Part shown: one piece after another, positions 12,942-13,953 of the stretch
Position numbering within the stretch: position 1 is the stretch's first letter
Layout: each line of letters opens with the position of its first letter
Assembly: GCA_023394655.1 (NCBI GenBank)
Contig: JAEXAG010000107.1
Location: forward strand, 1 to 13,953
DNA length: 13,953 bases
Source: Pseudomonadota bacterium
Lineage (GTDB): Bacteria; Pseudomonadota; Gammaproteobacteria; Xanthomonadales; Xanthomonadaceae
Direction: 5' to 3'
Notes under the pieces: model-generated
What the model saw: only the letters and a program-made list of their open reading frames with translations
Told to the model about the DNA's origin: nothing
The model's database searches: none
Position numbers and translations under genes: made by a program

Positions 12942-13953
12942 ATGACCAAGAAGACTTTTTTCCTGCCTGACCTGGGCGAAGGCCTGCCGGACGCCACCAT
13001 CGTCGAGTGGTACGTCAAGGAAGGCGACGTCATCAGGCTCGATGACAACCTCGTCTCGATGGAAACCGCCAAGGCGGTGGTGGACGTGCCTTCGCCGGTC
13101 AGCGGCAAGGTGCTGAAGCTCGCCGGCGGCGCGGGCGACATCATCGTCACCGGCAGCATGCTGGCCGAGTTCGAGATGGACATGTCGATGCCGCAGCGCG
13201 CCGAGGGCCAGGACACCGGCCACCACCACGGCGGTGGCAGCCACGGCGTCGGATCGCAGGATCCCGCCCCGGACGACCGCGTGGTCGCCTCCAGCGAGGG
13301 CGGCGCGATCAAGGCCGAAGGCAAGCCGCAGCCCGAGGATGCCGGCGCCAACGAGAAGGCCAAGCAGGATGCCGGCACCGTGGTCGGCGCGATGCAGGTG
13401 GGCGATGCCGTGCGCACGGAAGCCGCGATGAGCGTGGGCGGCGTCAAGGCGGTCCCGGCGGTGCGCGCGATGGCGCGCAAGCTGGGCGTCGATCTCTCGC
13501 GGGTGCGCGCCAGCGGCCCCGAGGGCACCGTGAGCATGGCCGACGTGAAGCAGGCCGCCGCCGATGGCAGCGCGAAGATCGGCAGCGCACCCGCGCGCCG
13601 TGCCGTGGATGCGCAGGTCAGCCCGGCAGTCGCCGCGCAGGCCGAGCAGCCGATTGCCCAGCGCAGCACGCTCTCGCAGGCCGGCAAGCCAATGCGCACT
13701 CAGCCGCCCGGTGTGGCCGCCAGCGGCCAGCCGGAGCAGCTCAAGGGCGTGCGTCGCAACATGGCCCGCGTCATGGCCGATGCCCACGCGCAGGTGGTAC
13801 CGACCACGCTGGTGGACGATGCCGACCTGCACCAGTGGATCGGCAAGCAGGACATCACCGCGCGCCTGGTGCGCTCGATCGTGGCCGCGTGCAACGAAGT
13901 CCCCGCACTCAATGCCTGGTTCGACGGCAAGGCGCTGACCCGCACCCTGCACC
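12942..13953 (+). CDS. pdhC: Dihydrolipoamide acyltransferase (E2) of the 2-oxo acid dehydrogenase, 3' end beyond window
   Basis: The first 337 residues of the E2 core protein, which carries acyl groups on a lipoyl arm and transfers them to CoA. One lipoyl domain occupies about 4-80, with the modified Lys at K44 in METAKAVVD. A long flexible linker (82-165) contains a His/Gly-rich patch (GHHHGGGSHG, 93-102) and Glu/Lys/Ala-rich sequence. The E1/E3-binding domain is about 169-206 (VPAVRAMARKLGVDLSRV, then GTVSMADV). A second Ala/Pro/Gln-rich linker follows, and the catalytic domain begins near 266 (LKGVRRNMARVM). The frame stays open to the last base, so the gene is truncated only by the window edge. 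An AAGGAA ribosome site lies 6-7 bases before the ATG. A typical E2 of this design would need roughly 150 more residues, including the catalytic His. Confidence 0.94.
   Translation, partial: MTKKTFFLPDLGEGLPDATIVEWYVKEGDVIRLDDNLVSMETAKAVVDVPSPVSGKVLKLAGGAGDIIVTGSMLAEFEMDMSMPQRAEGQDTGHHHGGGSHGVGSQDPAPDDRVVASSEGGAIKAEGKPQPEDAGANEKAKQDAGTVVGAMQVGDAVRTEAAMSVGGVKAVPAVRAMARKLGVDLSRVRASGPEGTVSMADVKQAAADGSAKIGSAPARRAVDAQVSPAVAAQAEQPIAQRSTLSQAGKPMRTQPPGVAASGQPEQLKGVRRNMARVMADAHAQVVPTTLVDDADLHQWIGKQDITARLVRSIVAACNEVPALNAWFDGKALTRTLH

Noticed and set aside
11880..13952. A 690-codon minus-strand open frame antisense to pdhB and pdhC
   Set aside because: It is composed of His/Gly/Ala/Asp repeats mirroring the codon pattern of the E1-beta and E2 genes, which match known families along their whole length.

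Overview
The window is a GC-rich (roughly two-thirds G+C), densely coded bacterial chromosome segment. The genes look like those of a gammaproteobacterium of the Xanthomonadaceae/Lysobacteraceae type. The best support is the tryptophan 2,3-dioxygenase: its functional residues (H55, Y113, R117, H240, T254) fall at exactly the numbers used for the Xanthomonas campestris enzyme. The split E1-alpha/E1-beta/E2 dehydrogenase operon also fits that group. No RNA gene, insertion sequence, CRISPR array or prophage is visible, and no gene-free stretch exceeds about 130 bases.

Layout. (1) 1-1182, plus strand: the 3' end of an Mrp/Pha cation/proton antiporter operon, with the tail of subunit D followed by complete E, F and G, each overlapping the previous gene by 4 bases. 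(2) 1293-2663: a conserved-looking protein of unknown function (+) facing a small lipoprotein (-); their stop codons abut with no base between them. (3) 2740-5850: a tyrosine catabolism module. hpd (4-hydroxyphenylpyruvate dioxygenase) and hmgA (homogentisate 1,2-dioxygenase) lie on the minus strand, and a MarR-family regulator is divergent from them. The regulator-hpd gap holds a near-perfect palindrome placed in the 17-base spacer of a recognisable hpd promoter. (4) 5910-9129, minus strand: a POT-family peptide transporter and an AbgT-family transporter. (5) 9218-10746, minus strand: kynA, directly followed by a CbiM/ECF-type membrane protein. (6) 10864-end, plus strand: a 2-oxo acid dehydrogenase operon with E1-alpha, E1-beta and the start of E2, which runs off the window.

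Functionally the middle of the window reads as peptide and amino-acid use. Peptides enter through the POT carrier. Tyrosine carbon goes through Hpd and HmgA toward fumarate and acetoacetate (the later genes maiA and fahA are not here), and tryptophan enters the kynurenine pathway through KynA. The dehydrogenase operon would supply acyl-CoA from pyruvate or branched-chain oxo acids. This linkage is inference from gene content.

I found no clear new multi-gene system. The most specific new-looking signals are regulatory: the MarR operator/promoter architecture at 5321-5363, a perfect 10-bp inverted repeat in the peptide transporter leader (7450-7474), and an inverted repeat in the kynA-pdhA divergent region. 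The coupling of kynA to a CbiM-like membrane protein is the most curious gene pairing.
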